DNA of 64,000 nucleotides from Urechis unicinctus (GCA_034190875.2 CM067355.1:28449688-28513687); one strand, 5' to 3'; shown: positions 14,560 through 32,003, counted from the first letter of the stretch. Notes: generated by a model from the sequence alone, not told the origin. Numbers and translations are program-made.

Positions 14560-17500
14560 CCGATGTAATATTGCAGACCTCGGCCGGCGGAGATAAATGC
14601 AGGATCATGGAAGGGATAAGGAAGGGGTCAATGAGGGTATTAGTTTAGGGTCACAGGGGGCTATTGATCAGCACAGACAATACTTATTAGCTATACACAC
14701 ATGTGTAACATAGATGTCCGCATCACTGCATACCGCTGTTTGAATGGCCGGGCAAATTCGGTGGGTAGTTTCCCATTCGTCATTTCGACCCATACGTTCT
14801 AACATATTACATTTGGCAAAACTACAAATTTCCTTATGTATCTCAAAGACCAGGTGAAATGTTTGGCCTAGCACACATGTGCACGAAATTAACGGATCCA
14901 TTTAAAGACAAAATTCATCGAGAATAGAATTCGTTTCTCATTTCTTATGCTCCGGCTCGGTGTCTTCCACTGCGCAAAGCTCACAAGCAGCGTAGAAAGT
15001 CTGCCCGCCCCTCTCTCTCACACCAACTTTCTCATGCTCTGAGTCTTCAATATCCAACTAGCGTGACCACAAAAGCAACAAAAAGTTAAAAACCATGTAC
15101 GATGAGTCAGTGCGGTGCAATAGATTGTGAGAACGACACCAAATCGTGCAGCACGCCGCGTAGCGGTAGCAAGCTTAAAACAGATTTTACCCAGAAAGCC
15201 ACCTACTACCAAAAATGAGATTTGCTTGAAATAAAGAGTGGCTCATAGCCAGACGTAATACTGCTTGAACTATTCACGGTGCGAGCTTTTGCCATGTCCA
15301 AATAACTGGATAATTTCATCTGGATAGGCGTATTAGATTTTTCTAATGACTTACACAATCAAGAAACGTTCGAATTTAAGAAATAGCGATATTTTTCTTA
15401 CTTAGAGATTTGACGTCCACGCCAAGTTCTCGTGGACGCACTAATTATGAATTATGACATGGTTCCCATTACCTAGACCCATGACATAATAACTTAGGGT
15501 GCTCACTTCCCGATGTCAGACGCTCTCGCTCTCGTGTAGGGCCGTGTGGCATATTCAGATACAAACAAATGAGAAAAGGGAATCAACCAATATACTGAAT
15601 TAATATACCAAAATGAAATATATGACCTGGGCGACCATTCAGACACTAGGAAAGTCGCTATGACTGCTATTTTGCCCTGCTCAGTTTAAGCAAAAGCTAC
15701 CAGATGCGTACATGAAATGAAACTGTAAGAAATCGATGCTGCAATGTCTGTGGTGTGTGCGGGGTTGGGAGTAGGTTATTAAGCACGGCGATGATAGAAG
15801 TCGCACGTACGGTGACAAGCTACACGACCTTATCGGGGGTAGAGGTAGAGAAGCGATCTTTCCACACCGAAATGTCATAAACACTTCTGTAAAGTCGGTA
15901 AAGTAATTGGCAATTCTGAGGGATACGCCCAGATAAAACACGCTATAACCGCAGCATGAACCTATTCACACGCGACTTTTTTACATGTGCTACCACAAGA
16001 ACCACTTGCGCCTGACAAACATTCAATTGTTAGCTTATACCCCAAGCAAGTTACCTCGCCATTGACGCATCTTGACGATCTGATATCGCTGTCTACAGTG
16101 CGAACAGGAAAGATCGAGGCAGTTAACATTGCAAACGCAGTGAGAGGCGATTTATTTTTGCTTCTGCCGACCATTAACTGGCCAATCATATAAACTTATT
16201 GACCCCCAAATCCCAAAGCGTATACCCATATAGATCCCTACAGGCCTTTAATGAAACATGGTTAGATGGGTGTGAGAGGAGATTGGTGATATGAATACAG
16301 AACTTAATGTAGGCACTCTTTTCAAATATATTTTAGGGGGAAGCTCACCCTGATTTGAATGTGACTCGCTTGACTGGGTCTGAGCCAAACCTCCAGCACG
16401 CCAACCTAAGTTTCACTCCCTGCTTGAAAAAACTCCCGCTTCATCGTATGAGTGTTTCAGTGCTGAGTCGGTCTATAAGAGTTAAATTAATCCTACATAA
16501 TAACCCGCACGTTTGTAGCATGCTTATCAATGTAATAGATGAAGTAAGTCAGACTCACAAACATGGTGCGAATATTATGGTGACGCCAATGTATGATTAT
16601 GACGAATTGCAAGATGCGGATGGAGATGTTGTACCTGTGATGACGTCACTCGTCCAGATCTTTAACTACAATCCCCGCCCCTGTGCCCAGTGATGGTGGC
16701 ATGCGTGTTGTATGAGTGAAGACACGATGTATGTGAGTGGAGTTGGAGATGACAGGAGAGGGGTGTGGATGTTTGACAAGAAGACGTGCGTGCGTGTGGT
16801 AAGCTGGCTGTTGGGAGAGAGTTTAATTGTATGAGCGTGAATGAGGGTCGTGTGCGGTCATGGGCAGGCGTGCACCTGGCAGCGAGTGGAATCTGGTGAG
16901 GAATGTGGAACTGATGGTGAGTGGTAATAGTGATTGGAGTAAGGCTGGTCACCTGCAAGGGGCGGTATGCCGCAACACGTGCTGCTGTACTCTACCATGC
17001 GGTGGTAACCTGATGTACGGTGTGAGGGGTGAGGGGGGTACCGACCAACACTACAGGTGTTTTCTGTCTCCACTCACTCGTCACACGCACTCAAAATACC
17101 AACCAGTAGCTGGGTCTATGGTATACAGGTGACCCACGAAAAAAATTTCATGTTGTCATCCAGCACCGCGCTCATCTGTCCCGTGTCTGTGTTGTACAAG
17201 TTTCAGTCTGGACACATGCAGACACGAGACTCTTACCAGACACCAAATCAGGTAGTGCTGCGTTCCTTAATGAAGACCGCACACACATCATATCAGTTTA
17301 GTGGATCCCTAGTATGACAAATCACTTCATTATGTCACTATCATCGGTGACTGACGTCATCGGAGACACAGGACCAGGGTGGGAGAGAGTGACGGTGAAC
17401 AGGGTTTCTGTGGGATGTCTGATATCATCATAATGGTCTGTCTCAGTGATAAAGAGAGAGAGAGAGACGTCACACTTGATCCTATCTACAGACACACCAT

Positions 17501-18884
17501 ATCTTGATTGACGATTTGTCTATTTTACAAATTGATTTGGAACAATAAATGCATTGTCAGTTAAATTTGTTAGCAGTATATATTTGCAGAGATAATTGGC
17601 AGTTATGTTCAGAAATATAACAATTACATAGTTATAGTTAAGCTTGAGCAAACGTTTATGTCCAATGATGTGAATACAACACTGTGAAATGTATCTATCG
17701 CTGCCAATGCTATCACCGTAAAAAGAGAGGAATATAAAATATATAGAAGATTCAAAGTATAATGATTAGTAAGGTACATATTACCGAATATTTACACCTA
17801 GCTTTAGAGTCAATTGTGTAATATGTAGGTGTCATCATGTTGGTCCGTATCAGTGCCTAACACGAACTAGAACTAATCGCTATCTTTCGAAAGAAGTAAA
17901 GAAGGAAGGAAAGGAGGGAAGGAAGGAAAAGTTTGACGCGTGGATGTGAGGTGGGGAGTCGATTGAATTAAGAATGAGCTGGTCTTGAATGGTAATAGGC
18001 AACTTGTTCTTAGTTCTATCAGCGAGGTGCAGTTGTCCAACTTAATGTGAGGCTTACACCTATCATACTTTGCATGACTCCTGATTCTCCTCACCTTTTT
18101 CCAGAGATGTTCCTATAGAAAAATATAACATGTTTCGATAGTTTGCAAGTAACCCCTTCGGCAGTAAGAACCAATTCAGCCATGTGTTGCCATTGAATAG
18201 ATCGAGTAAGAGAGATATTCCAATACCGTCCCATCCTGTTGAAGAGGGCCACTTAACACTTGTTACTGGAAACATACTCTTCCAGGATATATAAATGCAT
18301 TACATGCATTATTGCTTCAAATAGGAACATGATCATAGCAGAGACTGCATACATTGATAGCATTTAAATTAGATCTGCAGGGAGCAACACACAAGTTCAT
18401 TTACAATTCAAGCCACTGGGATATTTTGCTTTGTTAAGCGGCAATTGAAACTATTTTCAGTCTGTGATTTAACCAGACGAAGTTCAGTAGCATAGACCAG
18501 CCGGTGACGAAGCCAGCAACTCAGCTCAACCCACCTACAATGTGCATGCTCCTTCTTTAAGTGATTCCATTGTGTTTTGTGTAGAGATAAACAACCAAAT
18601 GCTCGCAGCAAATGAATGTATGTTTATCTCTTTCAGCTGTATGCACACAATCTGTTACCACGCTTAATGGCTGCAAAAAGGCTGGATATTGATTATATAT
18701 ACAGTTAATGATGCGAAGCACCGTTGTATATGCGGGTATGGATAATGACAGCATAAATTATTTTCATAGCCTTAAGACGCAAACTGAGGGATTGCAGTGA
18801 TTTTTGGAGTGTATACCAGTCTGGGACTGTTTTACCATCAGTGACAAAACTATCCGATTAAACATGGGCAACTAGGGTATTTCT
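14560..18884. other. Long spacer between beta-1 and the fucosyltransferase, unit A
   Basis: This stretch aligns with 32950-36290 in unit B and 49300-53890 in unit D, with many indels. The only open frame kept in phase between units is 16497-16693. A GAAG-rich run at 17886-17930 recurs at 35937-35975 and 53145-53222. The other short open stretches are not conserved in frame. No RNA gene was recognised. Confidence 0.5.
16497..16693 (+). CDS. Short open frame conserved between units, unknown function (possible exon)
   Basis: The frame contains VCSMLINVIDEV, PMYDYDE and QDADGDVVPVMTSL and ends P-C-A-Q followed by a stop. The unit D copy (51065-51265) keeps the same frame and length to the same terminal P-C-A-Q with several amino-acid changes. 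The unit B copy (about 34136-34322) has a TAG inside it. I do not recognise a domain. There is no convincing start, signal peptide or upstream partner, so it may be the last exon of a small gene or chance open sequence. Identity between units may simply reflect recent duplication. Confidence 0.25.
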
Positions 18885-20290
18885 GTAATCTTTTTTGGAG
18901 CTTTATGTGCCCAATTGGTACTGGTTGCTTGGTGGATGACGGCAAGACGCATTCCTCCTCCAAGAGGATTAAATACTACCCAGCCTATAATGGCACAAAG
19001 TCGTGACTTAGCTCATCCTGTCCTGAGGTTTGATGAGAACACTCGAAATTACTCCCTGAGCCAGAAACCACCTTCAAAACACCATATAGAAGTCAACAAA
19101 CACGCCAAAACTGAGATAATTCCAACGAAAGAATTCGATTTTAAACAACCTGTAGATCCATTTGCGATTGGCTGCAGCGATAAACACAACGAACCAGGGT
19201 CAAGTACAATAAAGATTCTTTTGTGGCCAGGCCGAAACAATTGGCATTGTATGGATAATGCCAGAAATGTATGTCATGTCAGAGCTGGAAATGTCTGTCA
19301 ATTTGCAATGAATTCATCGAGTTTCCAAGAGAGCGAAGTTATCATTGTGGACGGTTTTGAAACCAAATTGATACCTTTGAATATTATCCAAAATCGATCC
19401 CGTCATCAGAAGCTTATATATCACCAACACGAAGCTCCATATATTTCTCGGAATTACGGCTTGCAGCATACTCAATACAATTTCACTCATGCTTTCAATA
19501 TCACAAGTACATTTGCTTTTGACTCAGACGTACCATTTTGGGGAAAAAAGGAGGTTATTCTACAGATTAACAAAACAAAGTTAATAGAGTCGGCAAATAT
19601 TGATTATGCTTTCAATAAAACTAAGATTGTTTTCTGGTTTGTCAGTAACTGCAACACACAGCCAAAGAGGGTGAGAATTAAAATTCACTTAAAGCTACCA
19701 AATAAATTTGCTTCAAATAATTGAACCCAATATGTGATGATACCGATCATGGTGCAGGAGCTTCAGCGATTCATTTCAGTGGACAAAATGGTTCCATGGG
19801 ATGTGGAGGACAGATGCAATGCGCCGACTTTGACTCGATATTCCTGTCGTAGTATAACAAGTTCTGTCTATCCTTCGAGAATAGCATTTGCCAAGATTAC
19901 GTCACTGAGAAACTCATCGTCGCGAATGAAAAAGCCAATGTAATACCGATTGTCCTCGGTGGTGCTGACTGCACTACGCTTCTGCCTTCAAAGACGTACA
20001 TTGACGTGAAGGACTTTGTCTCACCAGAAGAGCTGAGCAAGTTCTTGCTGAATGAAAATGACAGCATGTACAACGAATACATACGGAACAAGAAAGCCAT
20101 CATTCAAAAACTTGTTCCTTTCCTGTTCGGCTCCAAATCTGCCACTTACGCATCGAGGCTGTGTCAGCATCTGCACGCTACGAGGGGCCAGCTTTCCAAA
20201 ATAGGAACAAGTGGGGATGCCCAGGAGCACTGGAACGAGGGGAAAATGTGTAAGACGCTGTCTCAATTTTTAAACCAGTCATATTCATAG
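18885..20290 (+). pseudogene. GT10 alpha-1,3-fucosyltransferase, broken copy 1
   Basis: GT10 enzymes are Golgi type II proteins that transfer fucose from GDP-fucose to glycans. Here a hydrophobic anchor (IFFGALCAQLVLVAWW) and a stem lead to the N-terminal catalytic domain (TIKILLWPGRNNWHC, then VPFWGKKEVIL, then VSNCNT). A likely 87-nt intron (19671-19757, gtgaga to gtgcag) joins in frame to the second exon. The GDP-fucose-binding signature reads LSFENSICQDYVTEKL, followed by IPIVLGGAD, and the frame runs to the natural end at 20290. Two lesions break it: a 16-nt loss near 19790, compared with the unit D copy, which shifts the frame, and a TAG at 19850-19852 just before the signature. The part before the anchor is separated from its unit D equivalent by about 290 extra bases (18598-18890). 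Confidence 0.8.
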
Positions 20291-21303
20291 AATATGGTTA
20301 TCAAGCAACAATAATGAAAGAGTGGACCTGTTATTTTCCGCACATATTGAAATAGCATTTAGCACATTAAAGATTGAGCTTTCGTAAGCAGATTTTATGT
20401 GCGGCACAGAGTGATTCTCTTGTGTGCCTTTTTGCTTTGTGATGAGTAATGTTGGAGCACACGCTTAACAGCACATCACCACTGCACATTTTACAGAAGG
20501 GGCAACTTAGGTATTGACATATTTTACATGTGATGGCGTGTCGAAGATACCCAGTAGAATGTAGTCAATAACTGAGGTTGGCAGTATTTGCTTATTACTC
20601 CTATTACATTTGTAAAAGTATCGAATATTGTGTTAAGCATGATAACTGTATTTCATATGTCATATGTATATATTGTAAAGCCATATATTTGTAGCATTCC
20701 TTCCAGCCGTCTTTTAAAAGTAATGCCCACACTCTAGGGGTTTAGGGAGGGAGGGAGGGTGGGGGGTGTTGCTGGCGCGGAAGGCAAAAGCCTCGGCCGG
20801 CTATGCTAGCAACCTTTGTTCTTTTAAAGGTTATCATCAATAAGTGCGCAAGTATTAATAATGCTTGTGTATAATCGCTTATGCTGAGCTTCGGATGGTT
20901 AATAGCTCTCTGCTATTTGGGGAAAATTATAATCTTAAACAAGTGCTAAAGTGTATATATATATATATAAATATATATAGAGAGATATATATATATATAT
21001 ACATATATAGATATATATAGAGAGATATATATAAATAAAGAGGGGGAGAGATAGAGGGAGAGAAAGAGAGAGAGAGATCTCTCCCTGTATCTCTATCTGT
21101 CTATATTTCTATCTCTCTGTCTCGAGAGAGAGATCTCTCCCTCTCTCTCTCCCTCCCTCTCTCTCTCTCTCTAGACTCCCTCTCTCTCTGTCTTTCTCTA
21201 TATCTCTCTCTAGTGGTAAATATATACATAGATATATAAAGATATACATATATATGCCTTTTATATATATATAAATATATATATCTCCCTATATCTATAT
21301 ACC

Positions 21304-21334
<31 letters not shown>

Positions 21335-21640
21335 CTATATATATATATATATATATTTAGATATATATTTATATGTATTGATATGTATATATATACGTGT
21401 GGGTGCACTTATTGCACATCACGCACTGTTACGTTAACTTTTTCTCCCGCCGTCTGGGTTCGGCATTATTTGCCAAGCTGGTAACACATGTTACAAACGC
21501 GTCTTTTCTTGTCATCCATTAAAGAACACGCCATATGCGGATCACCAGTTGCCTTTGTTTTGCCTACTGTAGCGAGATACAACTCTGTATATGAAAGATT
21601 TAGACTTCCATTCTACGTTCATGACAACATAACGAATATT
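20291..21640. other. End of unit A and junction to unit B
   Basis: 20291-20690 is fucosyltransferase 3' flank shared with unit D (55091-55470), including an ATTAAA at about 20366. After a G-rich run (20740-20768), ggccggctat-gctagcaacctt at 20795-20818 resembles the left edge of unit A (3203-3228). Then comes a long simple repeat and unique DNA up to unit B. Confidence 0.55.
20953..21396. repeat. Compound (TA)n, (GA)n and (CT)n simple repeat at the A/B junction
   Basis: A run of TA repeats leads into GA-rich then CT-rich arrays containing agagagatctctc palindromic steps twice, then TA repeats again. The purine and pyrimidine blocks are complementary and can form a hairpin or cruciform. Confidence 0.9.
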
Positions 21641-24521
21641 CCAAGCTCTACTATTAGGGTTGCACGTCATATAAGTTGCATGGCCGTCGAATCTTTCTAG
21701 CAACCTTTCCCAAATGAATCGATTTGCATTACCGACATGAGATGTACATGCTTACCAACCTTTTTTTACAGGAAACGTACAACGAAGCTGCATTGCGGGA
21801 TAATCATATGAACACTTACAATGTAACCGGTTAGGAGTTGTTTTTAGATTTTTGACGAAGCTGTTCCTAAGGCATATGTGCTTATATGAATAGCATTGTT
21901 AATTATGTGAAGTAGTAATTAAGTAAACTTTTTTCTTAAAAAACCCCTGAAAAAGATGTGGTTAAAATGCCATTTAGGTTGTTCATTATGTCAAACAAAA
22001 TGGATATACACGAATAATCTCCTGTGCTGGTGGACACTTCAAGCTCACAACGATTCTATCATCTGCAGATAATGCTACTGTCAAGACTGTTTTACATGGC
22101 CATCGCCAACCCTCTCACAACATAATATTGAAGAGGGTAGTGGTAGAATGTCTGCCATCTCCCGGCCCTATACATGTCTTATAGCTGATGAAATTCTTGT
22201 CATGTGCTTTTATCAAATTTCAGCATTGCACTTTATGACCGGATGACTTGTAAGTCGATGGATGGATCTATCAAATCGGGTCAGACAGGATATCGTAATT
22301 GCAATACAATCAAATATTATTAATTAACAAACCAAGGTTGATAATCCTCATTCGATATTTTGCTTCAGCATGTCTATTTCTCGTGTATCAATGTTAATCA
22401 ATCTGACCACATATTCGATGGGTTAGTACCAAATATGCAATTACGCTCCGCAATAAAGCCCTCTGGGCATACGATCATAACGTATCTTCCCAAATAAAGC
22501 ATGTGCATTTTGAAACACTGTTCAGATAATGCAATTAACCTATTAATAATTATGTTGATACTATTCAATCTATACCTTCAACCAGCTAAGGGGATCATTT
22601 GCTGAGACAACAGATATAAGTAAATGATCTGAACTTCTTCAAAATTGTAATGATATAGCTGTAAGTAACTGCTAAACAAAAAATCTACACGCACACGTGT
22701 TTGGCTTCATGTTAATGAATTCACACATATATCAGATTAAGATGTATTTAGATTGTCTTACTCAGATATGATATGTGCCATAGGCATTGTAGAATTCCAA
22801 CTATACTTGGTTTGTGATATGATAAAATTCAGGCTGCCGTGACAAATATAGAAATATGTACTGGTATTGCAATACTCTGATTGCTATCGTTCTCGGATGT
22901 CGCATGTTTATAGTCTCCACCTTCCGGATTCTGGTCGAATTTCCTCTTTGGCTGCTCCATACTAGAAAAGGGAACTGACAGGCAGGATGCACATACAATC
23001 AATGTCACCATGCATTTCCACAAACACTAAACTGACATCATAGTGAGTGCAAGAGCAAGTAAATGAGTGAGTAAGTAAATGAGTAAGTGAGTGAGTGAGT
23101 GGATGAGCACCGCATTGGTGTGCGAGGGAATAAATTGATGAATGAGTCTGATTTAGCTTGGGTTGTCAGAATAGAGTCGTGCTTAACGCGAGTGAAACGG
23201 GAAGCCGCGTATTAAAACATGGCTAGTGTCAAACATGAAGATTCAAACCACAAGCAGCTCGGCTCTTAGCAATCAAACGCAGCTGCACATGCAAGGCTCT
23301 GAATGGTTCAACTGATGAGCCAGAATCATTAGTGTATACAAATGAGTTGATGCAAGGCGAAAAACTCGAAGAGGTGTGACTTAAACGACATAAGATTTTT
23401 ATGTAAAGTGGGATTTATGTGTAATGCTAAAAGGAACTTTGTATTTGCCCTAGATAGGTGCTAGTAAGGTACCGCCAATGCCTCATGAATTATGTGCCTA
23501 AAACATGTACTATAAATGAATACCAAGTACACCAAAGTACATATAACTTCAACAATTCAAATTGAAAATAGTTTAGTTTTGGTAAATATTTCGCATGCAC
23601 TAGTTTAATGAAAACATATATGCGTCACTGCCATCAATTTAGCAAGATAGAAGCAAAAGCTAGAACCTTGAATTACTCTTCATTCTATTGGTCGGCGGTT
23701 GGATGAGTGAATGAAATCACCGGCGGAATTTTCATATAGATTTCAAAAGCACAGTCATGTTTTTTGTCCTGATAGCACTGACAACGAATAATGAGACTTT
23801 GGACGTCGTGTGTAGCTGCTTCGTACTTCGAACTACTGCACAAGTAATTCAACGCTATATTTGTGAATATAATAAATCAAATGGTGAAAGTTTATACAAA
23901 AATAAATGTAGCTCATAAAGAGATAAGCGCATAGTAATAAGAGCTCAAATAACATCTACACGAACTGTCATCCTGTGACTTACTGTGGTTGTCAGCAGAT
24001 CAGTTAACAAAGTATATTAGTGCGAACGTGTGTTTATATGTACTGTACCTTGCAATACGGAATGTACAGATGTAGTCTACAAATTAGTGAATGTGGAGAG
24101 GTTTCCAATAAATAGACCGGCATCGTCCATGCAGAACGCTCCGGTTGATTGGTATTACCTCTTCAACATAAGTATCAAAATGCGTGAATGAGAAAATCAT
24201 AACGCCAGCTGACATGTTAATCTACGAGCTGGTTACTTTAGCAGTATCATGAACGATATACATGGTTCGTAAGTAGTCATATCTCAAATCATTGCAAGAA
24301 CCTGTATTGTGGTCAAATACATCACCGATTATTTTGACGTGGTTGATGTTATAGCGTATCATCCAGGTTGTTAACACTTTGTATAACTAGCTGTTATACT
24401 CGCTAATGTAGCAAAAAATTATTGAATTGAAACTTGTATTGGTAATTCAATATATATCATTCAGATAGCAGTATATCTGTGAGACAAAACACTGCTTCTG
24501 ATAATACACGAATTAAATACG

Positions 24522-25860
24522 AATGTTTGCAATTCCGACCCCACAAGATAAAGAGGATTTGCAGAAATTTCTCGGCTTGATAAACTATGTCCCGACATAC
24601 ATCCCACACTTTGCTGCTACGGAAGCACTCTTGATTGACCTGTTGCAACAAGAAACCACCTACATGTGGCAAGAGGGTAACCAGGCATCATAAAACGCAA
24701 TCAAATGCTCCATCTCCAGCACATCATGTCTACAGTATTAAGACCCCTCGAAACCAGCCACTTTGAAAGTTGATGCATCGCAGAAAGGGCTTGGAGCCTA
24801 CCACCTGCAAGAGCACAAACTAGTCGCTTTTGCCGCCAAAAGTCTCTGTAAGCCCAATCATGTTATTCCAACATTGAGAGAGAAGCCTTAGCCCAGATTT
24901 TTGCCTAGCCTTTTTTTAATCGGCCATTTTCATACCTACCTGTTCGGCACACATTTTCATGTCTACACAGACCACAAGCGTCTTGTAACGTAACATTAAA
25001 GGAATCGCCATCTCCACTGCGAATATACTGGCCTTGCCGAGATGAGCATTGGGTCTCAAGCGGCATCCTCAATCAACTCCACCTTTGGCAACTTGGAATG
25101 GAGAAAACAAGGCGTCTAGCCTGCAATTCTGTATACTGGCCGAAAATCTACAATGACACACTGATCAAAGAATGCACGGCATGCCAAGAAACCCAAACCA
25201 AGCAGCAGTAAGAGCCCCTTGACCCACGCAAGATCCCGACAACCCCTTGGACAAAACTGGGAAACGACCTATTTGGTATCAACCTGCGTCTTGCTAGGAG
25301 CACCCATAGAGATAGTATCTGATAATTGTCCACAGTACATCGGGAAAGCATAACAGGACATGTGCAACACTTGGTCGGTCAAACATACAACATCCTCTCC
25401 ACAGTTCGAACAGTGAAGTCACTGATCACCAAATGCCGAAAGATAGGTCAAGACATCCACCAGGCCTTACTCAACCTACGAACAACAGCTCCTGACACAG
25501 GCCTGCCAGCCCCTGCCGAAATCTGATTTGGCCGTCCGTTCCGCACCACCCTACCCAGCAACGACCCATGGCAGCAGCCCTGCGATACCTTCCACAGACT
25601 ACAATAAAGAAGAGACCAAATGAAGACTCAGCATGATAGACATGCAGGCCCATCACATCCACCACTCTTTGTCAGACAAGAGATTCGAATCCAAAAACAA
25701 TATGACAACACTTTGAGTCCAGGAGAGGTCACAAAAGTACGAGAGAAGCCCAGATCCTGTGTGGAGGCACACATGAGCAAGTTGGTAATAAATACTCTTT
25801 CTAACGATCACTTCAAGTGTGACTTTTTTAGAGCTGTGATTCGAGTCGTGGTTTACTGAT
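24522..25860 (+). mobile_element. Truncated gypsy-like retrotransposon fragment, unit B copy
   Basis: It starts at the same base as the unit A copy (after the 160-bp repeat). It carries the reverse transcriptase end, the RNase H-like block, the integrase zinc-finger end (C-T-A-C-Q-E-T-Q) and the C-terminal A-P-A-E-I block. It has more stops than the unit A copy and lacks most of the integrase core around 25270. It is non-functional, and its shared position shows the insertion predates the A/B duplication. Confidence 0.8.
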
Positions 25861-26255
25861 GTATGTTATGACATAGGCATTTGCGACGATGCTCACGAAA
25901 TGAAAGTTTGGTTTATATTGTTGTCGATACATTAATCACGTAGTATGTTTAATCAAACCACTAAGTAGCTTAATAGTTTGTGAGCATACACAAAGATTCT
26001 TAGTCGAAGGACTAGGAGTTCGCAATACCTGGCTGCACAATTTGTGACTGATAGTGGGGTTACATCCTGAGGAATCGTTTGAAATTCAGGACTGTCATTG
26101 AAGGTGTGATAGAAACAGGTTTGCACACAATAAGGTCGACAACGGCATCCTGTAGAGATAAGTTGTGGATACCTGTAATAACGGTAAAACTGCAGTTGAG
26201 TCGAACTCTCTTTCAAAATCCTGGAAATCGTCCTTAGATTCGACACGTTCTGACT

Positions 26256-26256
<1 letters not shown>

Positions 26257-26286
<30 letters not shown>

Positions 26287-26307
26287 GATATATATATATA
26301 TATAGAG

Positions 26308-26346
<39 letters not shown>

Positions 26347-26536
26347 TATAGGTATATATGATAGATATGTATATATATGTATATATATAATAGATATGGA
26401 TATATATGATATAGAGGTATAGATATATCTGTATATATTAATATATATGTATATATATTTATATATATCTTTATGTATATATATAATCTATATAGAGATA
26501 TATATATATCTATATATATCTATATATATATATATA

Positions 26537-26581
<45 letters not shown>

Positions 26582-26600
26582 CTATGTCTATATATAAATA
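26257..26600. repeat. (TA)n-rich array replacing the alpha relic in unit B
   Basis: The alpha 5' flank (to about 26255, cgacacgttctga) stops abruptly in TA repeats. On the other side the sequence resumes in the beta promoter flank (about 26600, equal to 9710 in unit A). The alpha exon relic seen in A and E is missing between them. Confidence 0.85.
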
Positions 26601-26999
26601 TAACACATCCGGCAAATCAAACTAGATACACGACACGATGCAATGTATGACTTCTACGGGCTCATTTAAAGGCCTGACTCTCCTGACATATAACCGAAAA
26701 TGATATGCTCCTGCTCAGTTCCTTTCTTTGGATAGCATGCGTCATATGTTCCCGCTAATAGCCTTTCCATGTCCCATCGCAAGAGCTGTATAAAACGCCC
26801 AATCTCTATGTATGCCCGCTATATTTGATTAGTCTAGAATTGCACGCGACGGCCCCATCGCGAACGTCACGCTTCTCGATAAACTTGAAAACATCTGACA
26901 GCAGAAAAGACGTCTTTAATCACTTCCACTTGGAGACAATACTTTCATTCCTTGTCAGTGTGTCAGTCTATGTGTCTGTCTATCCGATTCTAGCTTATC

Positions 27000-27640
<641 letters not shown>

Positions 27641-28749
27641 TCTTTTAGTGACGCTGGAAGGTATTTGGCTAGGTAACTGGCTTGCTTTACCCTTTTCTTT
27701 TAATGAGAAAGTTATAAAGCCGTTAACCCGCGATTGTAGAAATGATCAAAATCCACCATATATAATTTTTGGGGGGATGTTCCGCTGTAAACTGTTCACC
27801 ACTTATAAACTAAAACTGCACTTTAAATAGCATTATTATTTGTCAACTTGTGGAGCACCATTGTATGATAACTATCCATCTGTAAAACGCCTCATATTCT
27901 AATATAGTGAGGCCCAATTGTTGTTATATGATGATAAAATATAAGCATTTAAGACGTAAGGGTAATCAACATCTCCCATTCAAAACCCGAAATGGCATAC
28001 CCAGCGTAAACATGTCACACCGAGATCTTTTAAACCCATGACGAGTCGTGCATCACCGTTTCTGACTGACGGAGGGGTAACTCAGCACAATATTCATTCA
28101 GCCAAAATGCCATCTCCTTGTAAAATACATCTGCAAAGAGGCAACACATTTAATAGATGCTAAATTTTCAGGTCGGCGTTTTAATTGTGCTGACATTTAA
28201 AATGATTTTTGACGTGAAAGTTATCACAATAAGCTGGTTCATACCCCTCACCGCTCGCTCTTCTTATATAGGTGGCGTCTGAGTCCGAGTTGGTTTTATG
28301 GGGTTTTTAAACACGCTCTGGGTCACAACACATACGCATCAGGAAAGCTGTTATATCATGATTTAACTTTGCATAGAGGTGAACTGAAAAGAAAATATCG
28401 CTGTTTAAAGGCAGATTATAACTACCAAACGACAGAATTATGTGCGCCACAGTTTATGCAATATAATTCAACCTAAAGGTGACCTTGAGGATATCATATA
28501 GAAGATCCAACTCCGGACTGGGACAAAATTCACAAAATCAATTTGCACGCAGTTAGAACTAACATGCTTCTACGTGCAGGTCACGTGTTGATGAATCGTT
28601 GCACAGAGACGGAACTGCAAAAAATCATAAATACTGAAGGAATATTCAAAAAGATGCTGTCTGTCATTTCATGGCTGAAATTGCATTACTCCTCCAGCCG
28701 CTAAGTAACAGCGCAATTCACTGTATATTAATGCAATGGACCACAAATC

Positions 28750-28757
28750 TATAAATA
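28750..28757 (+). promoter_or_regulatory. Candidate TATA box of beta-2
   Basis: TATAAATA, 197 bp upstream of the beta-2 ATG, in a block shared with unit E (59010-59017) and as TTTAAATA in unit D (45316-45323). The block is deleted upstream of beta-1. Confidence 0.35.
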
Positions 28758-28953
28758 CTTACACGAAAGTCTAAACAATTATCGAAGGATATCCCTTACT
28801 CTCTTGCTGTAGGCCACCATCCCGGATAACCAACATTGTATGCGTGTCTTCAACCCAAGTCACATCGAGTAGAGACCACCATTTACAGATCAATCATTAA
28901 CTTTAAGTTGGGAGGTCATACTGACCTGTAACTTCGTCGTGAAGCATCACAAC

Positions 28954-32003
<3,050 letters not shown>

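Noticed and set aside
15415..15437. Short inverted repeat gtccacg / cgtggac
   Set aside because: A 7-bp stem is expected by chance in a window of this size and I could not confirm it in other units.
16662..17317. Overlapping open frames on both strands in the unit A spacer
   Set aside because: The equivalents in units B and D do not keep these frames; indels shift them repeatedly.
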